64,000 bases of DNA from Lachnospiraceae bacterium (GCA_017427685.1 JAFRSH010000038.1:44595-108594); one strand, 5' to 3'. Shown: positions 32,963 through 43,194, numbered from the stretch's first letter. Notes: generated from the letters alone by a model not told the origin. A program made the numbers and translations.

Positions 32963-34375
32963 ATGGCAGGAACATTCATGTTAGGAGAAACTAAGGTGCG
33001 CCCCGGCTCCTATTTCAACATTCAGAAAAAGGGCGGAAATGCTGCTGTTAGCGTTATGAACGGAGTTACGGCTGTAATCTTCAAGGCTGACTTTGGTCCT
33101 TTGAACAAAGCAGTTGAGATCAGCGCAGACGACAAGTACGAAGAGATCTTCGGAAACGGGCTTACCACCGACGCAATAAAAGAGGCATTCGCAGGCGGCG
33201 CAAAGACCGTTATTGGATGCAGAGTCGGAAGTGGCGGTACCCAGGGAACCGTTGAACTGAAGGATACCAACGAGACACCCGCAACAGCAGTGACCATCAC
33301 GGCAAAGTATCCTGGAGCAAAGGCGTTTACGGCAACGATCCGCACCAAGCTCTCTGATTCAAACTTCAAGGAGTGCGTAATCTACGCAGGAACAACAGAG
33401 TTTGAAAAGGTTGAGTTTGCGGCAGGAGCAGGAGAGGCACTTGCCCTCAAGACTGCCCTTGATGCTTCAAAGAACTTCACGGCAGCTGTAGCATCCGGAA
33501 AGGATCAGGCGATCCTGGCACTCGTGTCACAGAGCGCTTTCACCGCAGGCACGAATCCGACCACGGCAAACTCGGATTATTCAAACGCATTCTCACAGGT
33601 TGAGCCTTACGAGTTCAATACCATCTGCGTGGATACGGAGGATTCATCCATTCACCTGCTCCTTCAGTCGTTTGTGAGCCGTATCTTTGATGCCGGTTCA
33701 CTCGTACAGGCAGTTGTGGCTGAGATTCAGACCGTGGCGCTTGATACAAGGATGGCGCACGCTGCGGCATTCAACGACGAGAAGATGAATTATGTGCTGA
33801 ACGCAAAGATCAGCGAGCAGGGAACCACCATTGACGGATATAAGACGGCAGCAAGAATCGCAGGTATGATCGGTGCCTGCTCTTCCGCATCGTCGCTTAC
33901 CCATACGGTAATCAATGGATTTACTGAGCTTTTGGAGAACCTTACAAATACTCAGATCATCAATGCGGAGAAGAAAGGCTGCATCGTGCTTTCCTACAAT
34001 AAGGAAAAGCAGGTATGGATCGACAGCGCAATCAACACCCTCATCACTCCGGCAGACAACCAGGATGATGGGTGGAAAAAGATCCGCCGTGTGAAGACTC
34101 GTTTCGAGCTCATGCGCAGAGTCAACGACACCACCGACAAACTTGTTGGCAAGGTTGACAATGATGCAAACGGCCGCAAGACCGTAATCAGCCAGGTTCA
34201 GGGCGTCGGCGATGCCATGAAGGAAGAGGGCAAACTTATTGCCTGCGCAGTAACGGAGAGCACCGTGTATAAGGCAGACGGAGACAGCGCATGGTTTGAT
34301 ATCGATGTGGTCGACAAGGACTCTATGGAGCACATCTATCTGAGATTCCTGTTCCGTTTCAGCACGAACGAATAA
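32963..34375 (+). CDS. Contractile tail sheath protein (XkdK-like)
   Basis: A 470-residue sheath. N-terminal strands (GVTAVIFKADFGPLNKAVEI), an insertion domain rich in Ala/Gly, and the C-terminal handle (DSMEHIYLRFLFRFSTNE) match the phage sheath family. It marks the virus as a myovirus. AAAAGGAGG precedes it. Confidence 0.9.
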   Translation: MAGTFMLGETKVRPGSYFNIQKKGGNAAVSVMNGVTAVIFKADFGPLNKAVEISADDKYEEIFGNGLTTDAIKEAFAGGAKTVIGCRVGSGGTQGTVELKDTNETPATAVTITAKYPGAKAFTATIRTKLSDSNFKECVIYAGTTEFEKVEFAAGAGEALALKTALDASKNFTAAVASGKDQAILALVSQSAFTAGTNPTTANSDYSNAFSQVEPYEFNTICVDTEDSSIHLLLQSFVSRIFDAGSLVQAVVAEIQTVALDTRMAHAAAFNDEKMNYVLNAKISEQGTTIDGYKTAARIAGMIGACSSASSLTHTVINGFTELLENLTNTQIINAEKKGCIVLSYNKEKQVWIDSAINTLITPADNQDDGWKKIRRVKTRFELMRRVNDTTDKLVGKVDNDANGRKTVISQVQGVGDAMKEEGKLIACAVTESTVYKADGDSAWFDIDVVDKDSMEHIYLRFLFRFSTNE

Positions 34376-34392
34376 GAAGGAGGGCATAGTCA

Positions 34393-34854
34393 ATGAGAAA
34401 TGTTAGAGCAGCTGGCGATTCCAGACACGCAAGAACCGGTAAAGACGGTGCATTTTACAATGCGGACGGCGTACTGCTTGCAACGGTGGAATCTTTCCAG
34501 TCCAACGTGAACTACAACAACGCCAAGTACAGCGTACTCGGTGATGCACAGGAGCATGAGACGGCCAACACGTTTGCGGTCAATCTTACGATGTCGCAGA
34601 TCGTCGTTGAGGACGATGCTTTCATTCAGGAGCTTATGACTGCACTGGAGACACAGGAAATGCCGAGATGGGACTTCCAGGGTTCTCTCCTTGGCAGGAA
34701 CAATTCCGAGGAAAGAGTCGTTTACAGGGACTGCATCCCTTCCGGTCAGGTGGACATCCAGAATATTTCCGTGGGCGACGTTATCAAGCGCCAGTGGAAC
34801 TTCTTTGTCAACAGACCGCCTAAGCTGCAGTCACTTCTTGGCATCGATGCGTAA
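34393..34854 (+). CDS. Tail tube protein (XkdM-like)
   Basis: A 153-residue tube protein with the family blocks GKDGAFYNADGVLLATVESF near 16 and DVIKRQWNFFVNRPPKLQSL near the end. It follows the sheath directly and is followed by a terminator, consistent with high expression of these two genes. Confidence 0.9.
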   Translation: MRNVRAAGDSRHARTGKDGAFYNADGVLLATVESFQSNVNYNNAKYSVLGDAQEHETANTFAVNLTMSQIVVEDDAFIQELMTALETQEMPRWDFQGSLLGRNNSEERVVYRDCIPSGQVDIQNISVGDVIKRQWNFFVNRPPKLQSLLGIDA

Positions 34855-34875
34855 GAGAAAGAACAACAAAGTAAT

Positions 34876-34903
34876 GAGGGAGGCCGAGTGTCTCCCTCTT
34901 TTT
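34876..34903 (+). terminator. Terminator after the tail tube gene
   Basis: A 7-bp stem GAGGGAG/CTCCCTC followed by TTTTTATTT. Lying inside the tail operon, it probably lets only part of the transcripts reach the chaperone and tape-measure genes. Confidence 0.8.
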
Positions 34904-34935
34904 ATTTAACGAGAAAATTTTAGGAGGAAAACAAT

Positions 34936-35511
34936 ATGTCTAATGATTTTGTAAAAGGTGTAACAATTGGTGAGGCTGAGGTTACAGAAAAAGCAAAGGC
35001 TACAGAGGAAGCGAAGGTTGAAGAGATGGACTTTACCGAAGAGGAGACTAAGGAACAGGTACGCACGAATGAGGAAGACTTCATCCAGGGTCTTATTGAT
35101 GCGGTAGAGTTTGCTAACGAAGAGACACAGAAGATCGAGATTGTCCGTGGAGGAAAGCTGTATTTCGCATTCAGCATCCGTCCGCTCGGAGCAGAGGAAT
35201 ACGACAAGTGCCGCAAGAAGCACACTAAGTATGTCAGAAACCGTCAGCTCGGCATGAAGATGCCCGACGAGACCGACCGCGTAAAGTACCAGTCGGCAAT
35301 CATCTATACCGCCACCGTCGATGAGGACAAGGCGAAGCTGTGGGATAACAAGAAGATCTGGGAAACCCTCAGGAACAAGGAATATCAGGTAATGAACGGC
35401 CTTGATGTTATTGAGTTCGCTCTTAAGGCAGGAGAAAAGGACAAGATCATCGATGCGATCGATCTCCTGAGCGGATACGAGTCCAATATCGAGGAAGTCG
35501 CAAAAAACTGA
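34936..35511 (+). CDS. Tail assembly chaperone, short form (XkdN-like)
   Basis: A 191-residue protein with an acidic N-terminal 60 residues and a conserved core (KLYFAFSIRPLGAEEYDKC near 75). It lies between tube and tape measure, the place of the G/GT chaperones that coat the tape measure. Its last codons contain the slippery heptamer A-AAA-AAC, so a -1 shift yields a longer form. Confidence 0.85.
   Translation: MSNDFVKGVTIGEAEVTEKAKATEEAKVEEMDFTEEETKEQVRTNEEDFIQGLIDAVEFANEETQKIEIVRGGKLYFAFSIRPLGAEEYDKCRKKHTKYVRNRQLGMKMPDETDRVKYQSAIIYTATVDEDKAKLWDNKKIWETLRNKEYQVMNGLDVIEFALKAGEKDKIIDAIDLLSGYESNIEEVAKN
35502..35508 (+). promoter_or_regulatory. Programmed -1 frameshift site
   Basis: A-AAA-AAC lies in the correct phase of the chaperone frame (codons GCA AAA AAC), directly before the TGA stop. 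It is the canonical slippery heptamer. The -1 frame stays open for 55 codons. Confidence 0.85.
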
Positions 35512-35675
35512 TAGAAGCCGGAGGTAAGCTGTGCCTGTTGCATCACATATTCCAGACAACAGGCATTACCCCGGATGAATTTTATTTGAAACCGAGAGGG
35601 GTGCAGGCGTTCATGCTTGCATCCATGAGAATAACCCTGGAATCACGGAAAGGAGGCGAAAGAGGGGATGGCTGA
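35508..35675 (+). CDS. Chaperone extension produced by -1 frameshift (GT-like/XkdO-like)
   Basis: After the slip the ribosome reads LIEAGGKLCLLHHIFQ, TGITPDEFYLKPRG and MLASMRITLE before TGA at 35673-35675, giving a fusion of about 246 residues. The extension has no start codon or ribosome site of its own and ends inside the tape-measure start (ATGGCTGA). The long form is expected to link the chaperone-coated tape measure to tube subunits. Confidence 0.8.
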   Translation: MIEAGGKLCLLHHIFQTTGITPDEFYLKPRGVQAFMLASMRITLESRKGGERGDG

Positions 35676-38600
35676 AACTATTCGGATAGAAATACCGATA
35701 GAGACCGTCGATAAGACGGATCCCGATCTGTCGAACGTCACAAAGAAGTTCGAGAAGATGGAAAAGGCTGCCAACAGTGCGGAATCTTCTGCGAAAAAGG
35801 CCGGACAGACAGTCAGCGCCTTCGATAAACAGGCACAGAAGACGGAAAAGAGCCTGTCGAAATGGGCTAAGGAGAAGTATGAGATTCTGCTTGAAGCCAA
35901 GGATAAGATTTCTCCGATTCTTTCGACATTGGGCGGTGGCCTCAAGAGCTTTGCGGGAAAGACGTGGAGCGTCACGATGAGAGCAATCGACCTGATAACC
36001 TCTCCGGTCCGGGGGATAATAAACCTGTTGAAGAACCCGATCTTTCAAGCGGGGGCAGTCCTCGGAGTGAGCATAGGTCTAAAGGATACGATAGAGACAT
36101 ATAAGAACTTCGAGGCTGCCATGTCACAGGTACAGGCGATCAGCGGAGCTACAGGAAACGAGCTTGAACGGCTGACGGCAAAAGCGAAAGAAATGGGAGC
36201 CACTACCAAATTCACGGCTACGGAATCGGCAGAGGCTTTTAACTATATGGCAATGGCAGGTTGGAAGACCGAGGACATGCTTGAAGGCATCGAGGGTATC
36301 CTCAACCTTGCCGCTGCATCAGGAGCGGATCTTGCGACTACTTCCGACATAGTGACTGATGCGCTGACTGCGTTCAATATGCAGGCAAACGAAGCGGGAC
36401 ACTTTGCGGACGTACTCGCTGCGGCATCGGCGAATGCGAACACCAATGTAACCATGATGGGCGAAACATTCAAGTATGCGGCAGCCATGGCCGGAACACT
36501 CAATTACTCGATTGAGGATGTTTCGTTAATGGCGGGACTTATGGCTAACAGCGGTATCAAGGCAACAATGTCCGGTACCGCTCTTAATATGATCTTCACA
36601 AGGCTGTCAACGAATACGGGAAATGCGAGGGATGCTCTGTCAGACCTCGGCATAGAGTATTTCGACGCAGCAGGTAACGCAAGGGATCTGTCGGATGTCA
36701 TGGAAGAGCTTCGGGCAGCAACAGAAGGAATGAACGATGAACAGAAGTCCAGTCTTGCGAACACGATAGCAGGTACCCAGGCGCAGAAAGGTCTGCTTGC
36801 CATCCTGAACGCTTCGGAAGAGGACTACAGGAAACTGAAAGACGCTATCGAGAATGCGGACGGCGCAGCAGAGAACATGGCCGGTACCATGATGGACAAT
36901 CTGTCTGGTTCGATCACTCTGCTTCAGTCAGCTGTTGACGGCGTTAAGATATCTTTCGGCGAGAGGCTTTCTCCGTATGTACGCAGCCTTGCTGACTGGC
37001 TCACCGATCAGATGCCTGCAATAGAGCAGGGTCTTGATAACCTTATGGACTGGGTTGACACAAAAGTTGACAGGATGAAGCGCAAGCTGGCAGAGATCAC
37101 GGGTACGGACGAATGGCAGAACGCAAACTTCTTTGGAAAGGCAAAGATCCTTTGGGATGAGTTCATAGTAGAACCGTTCCAGGAGTGGTGGAGCACGACC
37201 GGAAAAGGAAAGTTCATCCAGTTCTCAGAAAAGATTGGAAACGCAATCGGCACCGGATTAAAGGTAGGAATTATGACCTTACTCGGTATCGATATTGAAG
37301 AGACAGTTGATGAAGGAGCAAGTATCGGAGCTTCTTTCGCAAGGGGATTTTCGGAAGGCTTTGACTTCGACGCTATTTCAGAAAAGATATGGAACGGATT
37401 AGGGAATCTTGTGAAAAACGCAAGCAAGCTGTTACCTGGAGGCGAGTCTGCTGACCTGTCCTCTGTTTTGTCAGCTGCTCTGCTTTACAAGATAGCGACT
37501 CCGTTCATGGGAGTAGGAAAAGGCGCTTTAGGAATGGGCAAGGCCTTGTTCGGGACCAATGCGGCAACCGGATCCTCCCTTGTGGGAGCTTTTCTTGGTT
37601 CAGCGGCGGCAGGTACCGGACTGCTCGGAAACTCGGCAATGTTCGCAATCAACCTCGGCGCAGGAAACCTCGCAGGAGGGGCCTCGCTCAGCGCAGGAGC
37701 ATTGAGCGGACTCGGACTTGGAGCCGGTGCCGGAGGAATCGCAGCAGGAGCAACAGTCATCAGCGGCGGAATCGATCTGTATAAGGCGATCAAGTCGGAT
37801 GATGAAGATTACAAGAACGCATACGGTGAGTCTTCAGCGTGGAAGTTCGGAGGAGTAGCAGCAGGTGCAGCCGCAGGAGCGGCACTCGGAAGCGTAATCC
37901 CCGGACTTGGAACAGCTGTCGGCGCACTTATCGGTGCAGGTGTCGGCGGAATAGCCGGATGGATAAGAGGAAACCAGGTCAAGAAAGAGTACGAGGAAAA
38001 CGTCGAAAAGATGCAGGCCGAAGCCGCAAAGGCAAGGAAAGTCTTTCAGGCTACCGGAATGGATATTGACAAGGTGCGTTTTAAGAATCAGGCGTTAGTA
38101 GAGGCGATGAACGACTCAGAGGTGACTGCGGAGGAATTTGCGGCCATGTTCCAGGAGTCATGCGTTAATGTCATGAATGAGGCTTTTGGAGACATCCACC
38201 TGTCTCTGACGGAGGTTAAGAAACTTGCGAGTGAGATAACCTTCGGTAATATGAAGCAGGGAATCAACGAGTTTGCATCGGCTGTTAATGAAGCGGATCT
38301 GTCGCTCAGCAGTCTTGAATCGGCGGTATCATCGATGAAGAAACAGAACTGGAAGGTCGGCCTCGGAATGGAACTCACGGAAAGCGAAAAGGACAGCTAT
38401 AAGGCATCAATCGACAACTTCATAAGCGCAGCTCAGAAGTATATCGATGATAACCACTACGAGGCAACGGTAGCATTACAGCTGTTGACCAACGGCGATG
38501 TTGATACATCGGGACTTGATAACGCATACGGCATACTCCGGTCACAGGTAACGGAACTGGCAACCAACCTGCAGGACTACATCACGGAAGCCCTTGAGGA

Positions 38601-40377
38601 TAACAAAATCGAGGCGAGTGAAATCCTGCATATCGAGGAACTGCAGCAGCAGATCACCGATATAACGAATATGATAAACAATGCGAAGAGCGAGGCACAG
38701 CTTCAGGCAATCGGCATCAAGTATTCCGGTGCGGAACTCGACGCAGAATCTTTCCTTGCAATGCAGGAGGAGCTTGCGGCATACGCACAGCAGGCGCAGG
38801 CAACTCTTGACGAGGCACTGACTCTGACTCTGACGAATCAGAACCTGAGAATACAGATGGCCGAGAACGATAAGAGCCTGTCTCCGGAAGAGAAGATGGC
38901 CATAATCGATGATGCAAACAGGATCATCGAGGAGGCAACGAGCGGATACTACGCACAGCTCAACGACGTAAGCGTAAGGGTGAACGATTTCAGCCTTGAT
39001 GCTATTGCGACAGCATGGGACGCACGGTGGAGCGAGCTTGTGCCATATTTCCAGGGAACAGCTCAGGAGAAACTGCAGCAGGCTCTGAACAATGTAATGA
39101 TATCTCATCCGGACGTGGCCAACTGGACATCACCGGATGTTATCTCATGGTTCGGGCTTGACAAGATTGCAAGCGACGCCGAAACCCAGACAGTCATTGC
39201 GGATATGCTCATACGGACAGCCCAGGCAAACACGGACGCTACAAGGGAACAGCTGATAGACAGTTACAAGGATTGCATCCCGACAGCTGACGAGATTTAC
39301 GCAGCTATAGATTGGAGTTCGTTCACGTTTAACGACCAGGATGCCCTGATGAGGCTGATCGATCCTACATGGGGACAAGGCGAATCATGGGGAGTTAGTC
39401 AGGAAAGCAAGGCGAAGTCCTTTGCTGAGTATTACGGCGCCAACTGGGAGAGCGTTGCACAGGCGACGGCAGCAAACATCGAAAGGACAATGAAGGAGAA
39501 CTTGGATCCGGACGCTCTTAGGGCGGTGATGGACCAGTATTTCAGCGATGCGGTACCTCAGATGTCGTCATTAAAGATTCCGACCTTTGATGAAATAATG
39601 GCGCAGTATGGTCCAGTAACTGACGAATACTATCATCAGTTACTTGCCGAGTACCTTGTGGCAGGTCAGGGCTTAAGCGGCCAGCTCAATACGGGCGTAA
39701 CAACCGGACTTTCAGACGAAACAAGTCTTTACAGGACGGCGGCAGAATCAGCCATAAACGATGCATTCAGCAATCCGTTCAATGTAACGGCGGACATCAA
39801 TGTTACTCCGAACTTTACGGGACTGCCGACCTACTCGAACATTCTGCTTTACAACAGCATGCAGGGGCACGCAAAGGGCGGTTACGTGAGCGGAGGACCT
39901 CAGCTGTCATGGCTTGCCGAGGAAGGATGGGGAGAGTTCATCATTCCTACGAATCCGGGAAGGCGGTCAGAAGCCCTTTCACTTTACATGCAGGCGGGCC
40001 GAGCACTGGGTATTGCGGAACATGCCGAAGGCGGTTACGTAGGCGGCTCAAATCCGAGCGATATTGCACAGGGTTATAATTTCCTCACTGAAGCATTTAG
40101 GAACGAAGCACGAGCCTATAACGAAACCACAGAGGGTAATTATGGAACATCAGCCCCCGTAGGAACAGGAAACGGAAACGAGTCATATGTTCCTTCGGTG
40201 CAGGTAAGTGTGAATATGACACCTGAGTTCAATATCAGCGGAGAGAACGGACAGACAGAGGAAGACATAGTACAGACGATCAGACGGCACATGAAAGAGA
40301 TCGCAGATGAGCTCGGAGGCGAGATTGCCGACAAACTGGGCGAGGTATTCTCCAATATGCCGGTAAGGGAGGCGTAG
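35668..40377 (+). CDS. Tail tape measure protein
   Basis: A 1569-residue protein. Residues about 115-330 form the phage tape-measure TP901 core (SQVQAISGATGNELERLTAKA, MAMAGWKTEDMLEGIEGIL, NSGIKATMSGTALN), about 580-770 is a Gly/Ala-rich hydrophobic stretch that may cross the membrane during injection, and the rest is helical with a Gly-Gly-Tyr-Val rich end (AKGGYVSGGPQLSWLAEEG). Its length sets tail length: at about 1.5 Angstrom per residue, near 230 nm. Confidence 0.93.
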   Translation: MAETIRIEIPIETVDKTDPDLSNVTKKFEKMEKAANSAESSAKKAGQTVSAFDKQAQKTEKSLSKWAKEKYEILLEAKDKISPILSTLGGGLKSFAGKTWSVTMRAIDLITSPVRGIINLLKNPIFQAGAVLGVSIGLKDTIETYKNFEAAMSQVQAISGATGNELERLTAKAKEMGATTKFTATESAEAFNYMAMAGWKTEDMLEGIEGILNLAAASGADLATTSDIVTDALTAFNMQANEAGHFADVLAAASANANTNVTMMGETFKYAAAMAGTLNYSIEDVSLMAGLMANSGIKATMSGTALNMIFTRLSTNTGNARDALSDLGIEYFDAAGNARDLSDVMEELRAATEGMNDEQKSSLANTIAGTQAQKGLLAILNASEEDYRKLKDAIENADGAAENMAGTMMDNLSGSITLLQSAVDGVKISFGERLSPYVRSLADWLTDQMPAIEQGLDNLMDWVDTKVDRMKRKLAEITGTDEWQNANFFGKAKILWDEFIVEPFQEWWSTTGKGKFIQFSEKIGNAIGTGLKVGIMTLLGIDIEETVDEGASIGASFARGFSEGFDFDAISEKIWNGLGNLVKNASKLLPGGESADLSSVLSAALLYKIATPFMGVGKGALGMGKALFGTNAATGSSLVGAFLGSAAAGTGLLGNSAMFAINLGAGNLAGGASLSAGALSGLGLGAGAGGIAAGATVISGGIDLYKAIKSDDEDYKNAYGESSAWKFGGVAAGAAAGAALGSVIPGLGTAVGALIGAGVGGIAGWIRGNQVKKEYEENVEKMQAEAAKARKVFQATGMDIDKVRFKNQALVEAMNDSEVTAEEFAAMFQESCVNVMNEAFGDIHLSLTEVKKLASEITFGNMKQGINEFASAVNEADLSLSSLESAVSSMKKQNWKVGLGMELTESEKDSYKASIDNFISAAQKYIDDNHYEATVALQLLTNGDVDTSGLDNAYGILRSQVTELATNLQDYITEALEDNKIEASEILHIEELQQQITDITNMINNAKSEAQLQAIGIKYSGAELDAESFLAMQEELAAYAQQAQATLDEALTLTLTNQNLRIQMAENDKSLSPEEKMAIIDDANRIIEEATSGYYAQLNDVSVRVNDFSLDAIATAWDARWSELVPYFQGTAQEKLQQALNNVMISHPDVANWTSPDVISWFGLDKIASDAETQTVIADMLIRTAQANTDATREQLIDSYKDCIPTADEIYAAIDWSSFTFNDQDALMRLIDPTWGQGESWGVSQESKAKSFAEYYGANWESVAQATAANIERTMKENLDPDALRAVMDQYFSDAVPQMSSLKIPTFDEIMAQYGPVTDEYYHQLLAEYLVAGQGLSGQLNTGVTTGLSDETSLYRTAAESAINDAFSNPFNVTADINVTPNFTGLPTYSNILLYNSMQGHAKGGYVSGGPQLSWLAEEGWGEFIIPTNPGRRSEALSLYMQAGRALGIAEHAEGGYVGGSNPSDIAQGYNFLTEAFRNEARAYNETTEGNYGTSAPVGTGNGNESYVPSVQVSVNMTPEFNISGENGQTEEDIVQTIRRHMKEIADELGGEIADKLGEVFSNMPVREA

Positions 40378-40381
40378 ACTT

Positions 40382-41077
40382 ATGAACATAAGACTTATTC
40401 CGGTAGGCAGCGGTTCAAAGTTTACCTTCCCCGCCCTGCCGGAGAAACTGAAAGGAAGCTATGCAGCAAAGTATCAGTCATTTGACATCATCTCAAAGGG
40501 TACCGTCAAGGTACCCAAGGGTGTCAATGTGACTACGTTTTCATGGGAAGGCGAGTTCTTCGGAGTAAGCAAGAGGAATGAGCCAATCGTCAAAAAGAAT
40601 GCCTGGCAGGAACCAACGGAATGCGTAAAGATCCTGACGGACTTTATGGAGAAAGAAACCGTCCTGAATCTGATAGTCACGGAAACGTGGATCAATGCGG
40701 ACGTGACCATTTCTTCGTTCCAGGCGTTCCCTTACGGGGCGTATGGAAACATCAAGTATTCCATTGAGTTTACAATCAAGCGTGACCTGAAGATATACAC
40801 CACGAACGAGATTAAGATATCATCATTCGTGAAAAAGACAAAGCCGAGGAACGATTCGGCATCAGCGCCTGCCAACAGTGGGAAAGGATCCTATACAGTC
40901 GTGAGCGGAGATACCCTGTGGGCCATCGCTGCGAAGCACTGCGGAGGAGGTTCAAACTGGACAAAGCTGTACGACGCAAATGCGTCCACCATAGAGGCGG
41001 CGGCAAAGGCGCACGGAAAATCAAGCTCGGATCATGGTCACTGGATATGGCCGGGCGAAGTCTTCACTCTCGTATAA
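40382..41077 (+). CDS. LysM tail protein (XkdP-like)
   Basis: A 231-residue protein. Residues 1-150 are the phage tail domain of XkdP type (RLIPVGSGSKFTFPALPEKL), and about 173-230 is a LysM peptidoglycan-binding domain (SYTVVSGDTLWAIAAKHCGG). It connects tube and baseplate and may anchor to the cell wall. Confidence 0.88.
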   Translation: MNIRLIPVGSGSKFTFPALPEKLKGSYAAKYQSFDIISKGTVKVPKGVNVTTFSWEGEFFGVSKRNEPIVKKNAWQEPTECVKILTDFMEKETVLNLIVTETWINADVTISSFQAFPYGAYGNIKYSIEFTIKRDLKIYTTNEIKISSFVKKTKPRNDSASAPANSGKGSYTVVSGDTLWAIAAKHCGGGSNWTKLYDANASTIEAAAKAHGKSSSDHGHWIWPGEVFTLV

Positions 41078-41092
41078 AAGGAGGGCGCAGAC

Positions 41093-42346
41093 ATGATTGA
41101 TTTATCGAAGATCAGCTACAGAGTAGTTGTCATGACAGAGGACGGACAGCAGTACAATATCAAGGACTTCATAACCAACCTTGGATGGGAGGAGAATGAA
41201 AAAGAGATAGCGGTTCGCTCCTCGTTTGCGGCGAAAAACGATAAGACGTCTAAAGGGTACCTGTCAGGCATCATCAAACCGGGATGCGTGATAGGTATTT
41301 TTGCGTCAGACGGAAATAACGAAGATGAAGTGGCCAGAGGATATGTGGAAACCTGGAACCCTTCGGAGAAAAACAGCTCCAACACGCTGAAATGCACGAA
41401 CTATGACGAGCTGTACAAGCTGCAGAAGAGCCAGGACAACAGATATTATCCTTCCGGTACCGGAACCAAAGCGGCAATATGCGGGATACTGGATGATTGG
41501 CAGATACCACAGGGAAGTTACGACGGACCGAACGTATCACACGGAAAGCAGGTATTCAACAACCGGTACCTGTCAGACATCATCCTCGAACTGCTTGACG
41601 ACGCAAGGAAAAAAGGCGGTGAGAAATGCATCATCAGGTCCACAAAGGGCAAGACGAGCATTATCCCGAGAGGGAGCAACACGGACATTTACGTGTTCCA
41701 GACGGACAACAGCCAGATGATCTCACAGACGGTGAGCACGGAAAACCTCGTAACGAGGGTTAAAGTGGTCGGGAAAGCGGATGATGATGGCCAAAGGAGC
41801 GTAGAGGCTACCCTCAACGGACTGACAAAGTACGGGATAAGGCAGAGGATATACACAAGAGGATCCGATGAATCCCTGGACGATGCCAAGTCTGCAGCAC
41901 AGGAGATCCTCGACAACGAAGGAGCAATCGTAAAGGAAATGTCGATACAGAGTCCTGACGTACCGTTTATCCGGAAGGGAGATATGGTCTATGTGATTTC
42001 GGGAACGTCACAGGGCTATTACTTCGTGAAAAGCATTCAGCACAATGCGGAGCAGTACAGCATGACGATGGATCTTGAGATTGCGAAACAGGAATCCGTC
42101 ACGGCAGAAAATAAGACGGAAGACAAGAAAGAATACAAGTCGGGAGACATCGTGAATTTCCACGGCGGAACGCATTATCTCAGCAGCTACGCAGGAGCAA
42201 AGGGAAGCAGCGCAAGGGCAGGAAAGGCAAAGATCACGTTCGATCCTACCTGCAAGAACAACGGAAAGGCTCACCCGTGGCACCTTATTCATATGGACAG
42301 CGAGAGCAATGTGTACGGCTGGGTTGACGATGGAACCTTTGATTAA
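41093..42346 (+). CDS. Baseplate hub protein (XkdQ-like)
   Basis: A 417-residue protein of the XkdQ/gpD-like hub group: ISYRVVVMTEDGQQYNIKDF at the start, RYYPSGTGTKAAICGIL near 115, and VPFIRKGDMVYVISGTSQGYY near 285. The last 65 residues form an SH3/KOW-like domain (GDIVNFHGGTHYLSSYAGAK) that could bind the cell wall. Confidence 0.85.
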   Translation: MIDLSKISYRVVVMTEDGQQYNIKDFITNLGWEENEKEIAVRSSFAAKNDKTSKGYLSGIIKPGCVIGIFASDGNNEDEVARGYVETWNPSEKNSSNTLKCTNYDELYKLQKSQDNRYYPSGTGTKAAICGILDDWQIPQGSYDGPNVSHGKQVFNNRYLSDIILELLDDARKKGGEKCIIRSTKGKTSIIPRGSNTDIYVFQTDNSQMISQTVSTENLVTRVKVVGKADDDGQRSVEATLNGLTKYGIRQRIYTRGSDESLDDAKSAAQEILDNEGAIVKEMSIQSPDVPFIRKGDMVYVISGTSQGYYFVKSIQHNAEQYSMTMDLEIAKQESVTAENKTEDKKEYKSGDIVNFHGGTHYLSSYAGAKGSSARAGKAKITFDPTCKNNGKAHPWHLIHMDSESNVYGWVDDGTFD

Positions 42347-42357
42347 GGAGGCGGCAG

Positions 42358-42723
42358 ATGGAAGGATTTGAAGGACATCCGGGAACGCAGAAGCTCGCTT
42401 CTGTTCTCAGCAAACGGATGAAGAGGGAAGGCGAGTCCCCTCTGGTACTGGACTTCGGAGAGATACAGGAAAATTACAGCCTGCTCACGAACACTTTTCC
42501 GGTACCGATCCCGAAAGGCGAGTATTCCGTATGCAGGCTTGTAGGCGGGCTCGCTTATAAGACGGACAAGGGCGAACACGCCGGACACGAGAACCAGACC
42601 GAGACGCATAACACCGGAGCCCACGAGCACGTACTGAAACCGCCGGTACTCAAACCGGGTGACAGGGTGCTTGTGGCGTGGGTTCAGAACGAAGCCTGCG
42701 TTATCGATGTGATAGTGAGCTAA
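42358..42723 (+). CDS. Baseplate protein, DUF2577 (XkdR-like)
   Basis: A 121-residue protein with FGEIQENYSLLTNTFPVPIPKGEY near 36 and the final PGDRVLVAWVQNEACVIDVIV typical of DUF2577 proteins. It follows the hub gene as in PBSX. Confidence 0.82.
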   Translation: MEGFEGHPGTQKLASVLSKRMKREGESPLVLDFGEIQENYSLLTNTFPVPIPKGEYSVCRLVGGLAYKTDKGEHAGHENQTETHNTGAHEHVLKPPVLKPGDRVLVAWVQNEACVIDVIVS

Positions 42724-42741
42724 AGGAAGGAGTGAGACACT

Positions 42742-43179
42742 ATGGCAGAATCTCTTTTTCCGGTAGTTGAAGTGCCTGATTTCATAGACGAGAGTACGGA
42801 GTACGACACCAAGTACAAGCGAAGCGTAAAGTGGGATCCGGTAAAAGGGGATTTCGTAAGAGACGGAGCTAACAGGGTGGTTGAGTGCAACGGAAAAGAG
42901 GCTTATGCGATATGGTGCTTCAAGATAGCGCAGACGGAGCGGTACCGCTGTCTCGCTTATCCGGATTCAATCGGTACCGAAATGGAAAAAGCAATGGACA
43001 ACGACGATGAGAGAACGGTTGAGTCAATGGTTCAGAGAACCGTGACCGACGCCCTGATGGTGAATCCTCGGACAGAATATGTCCGGGATTTTGTTTTTTC
43101 ATGGGACGGAGACAATATGACCTGCAGATTCAAGGTTAAGGGAATCGAGTGGGACGAAGAAATATCGATCACAATTTAA
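42742..43179 (+). CDS. Baseplate wedge protein, DUF2634 (XkdS-like)
   Basis: A 145-residue gp25-like protein with KRSVKWDPVKGDFVRDGANR near 27 and EAYAIWCFKIAQTERYRCLAY near 50, the DUF2634 signature. AAGGAAGGAG precedes it. Confidence 0.85.
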   Translation: MAESLFPVVEVPDFIDESTEYDTKYKRSVKWDPVKGDFVRDGANRVVECNGKEAYAIWCFKIAQTERYRCLAYPDSIGTEMEKAMDNDDERTVESMVQRTVTDALMVNPRTEYVRDFVFSWDGDNMTCRFKVKGIEWDEEISITI

Positions 43180-43194
43180 GGAGGTGAGGGTATT

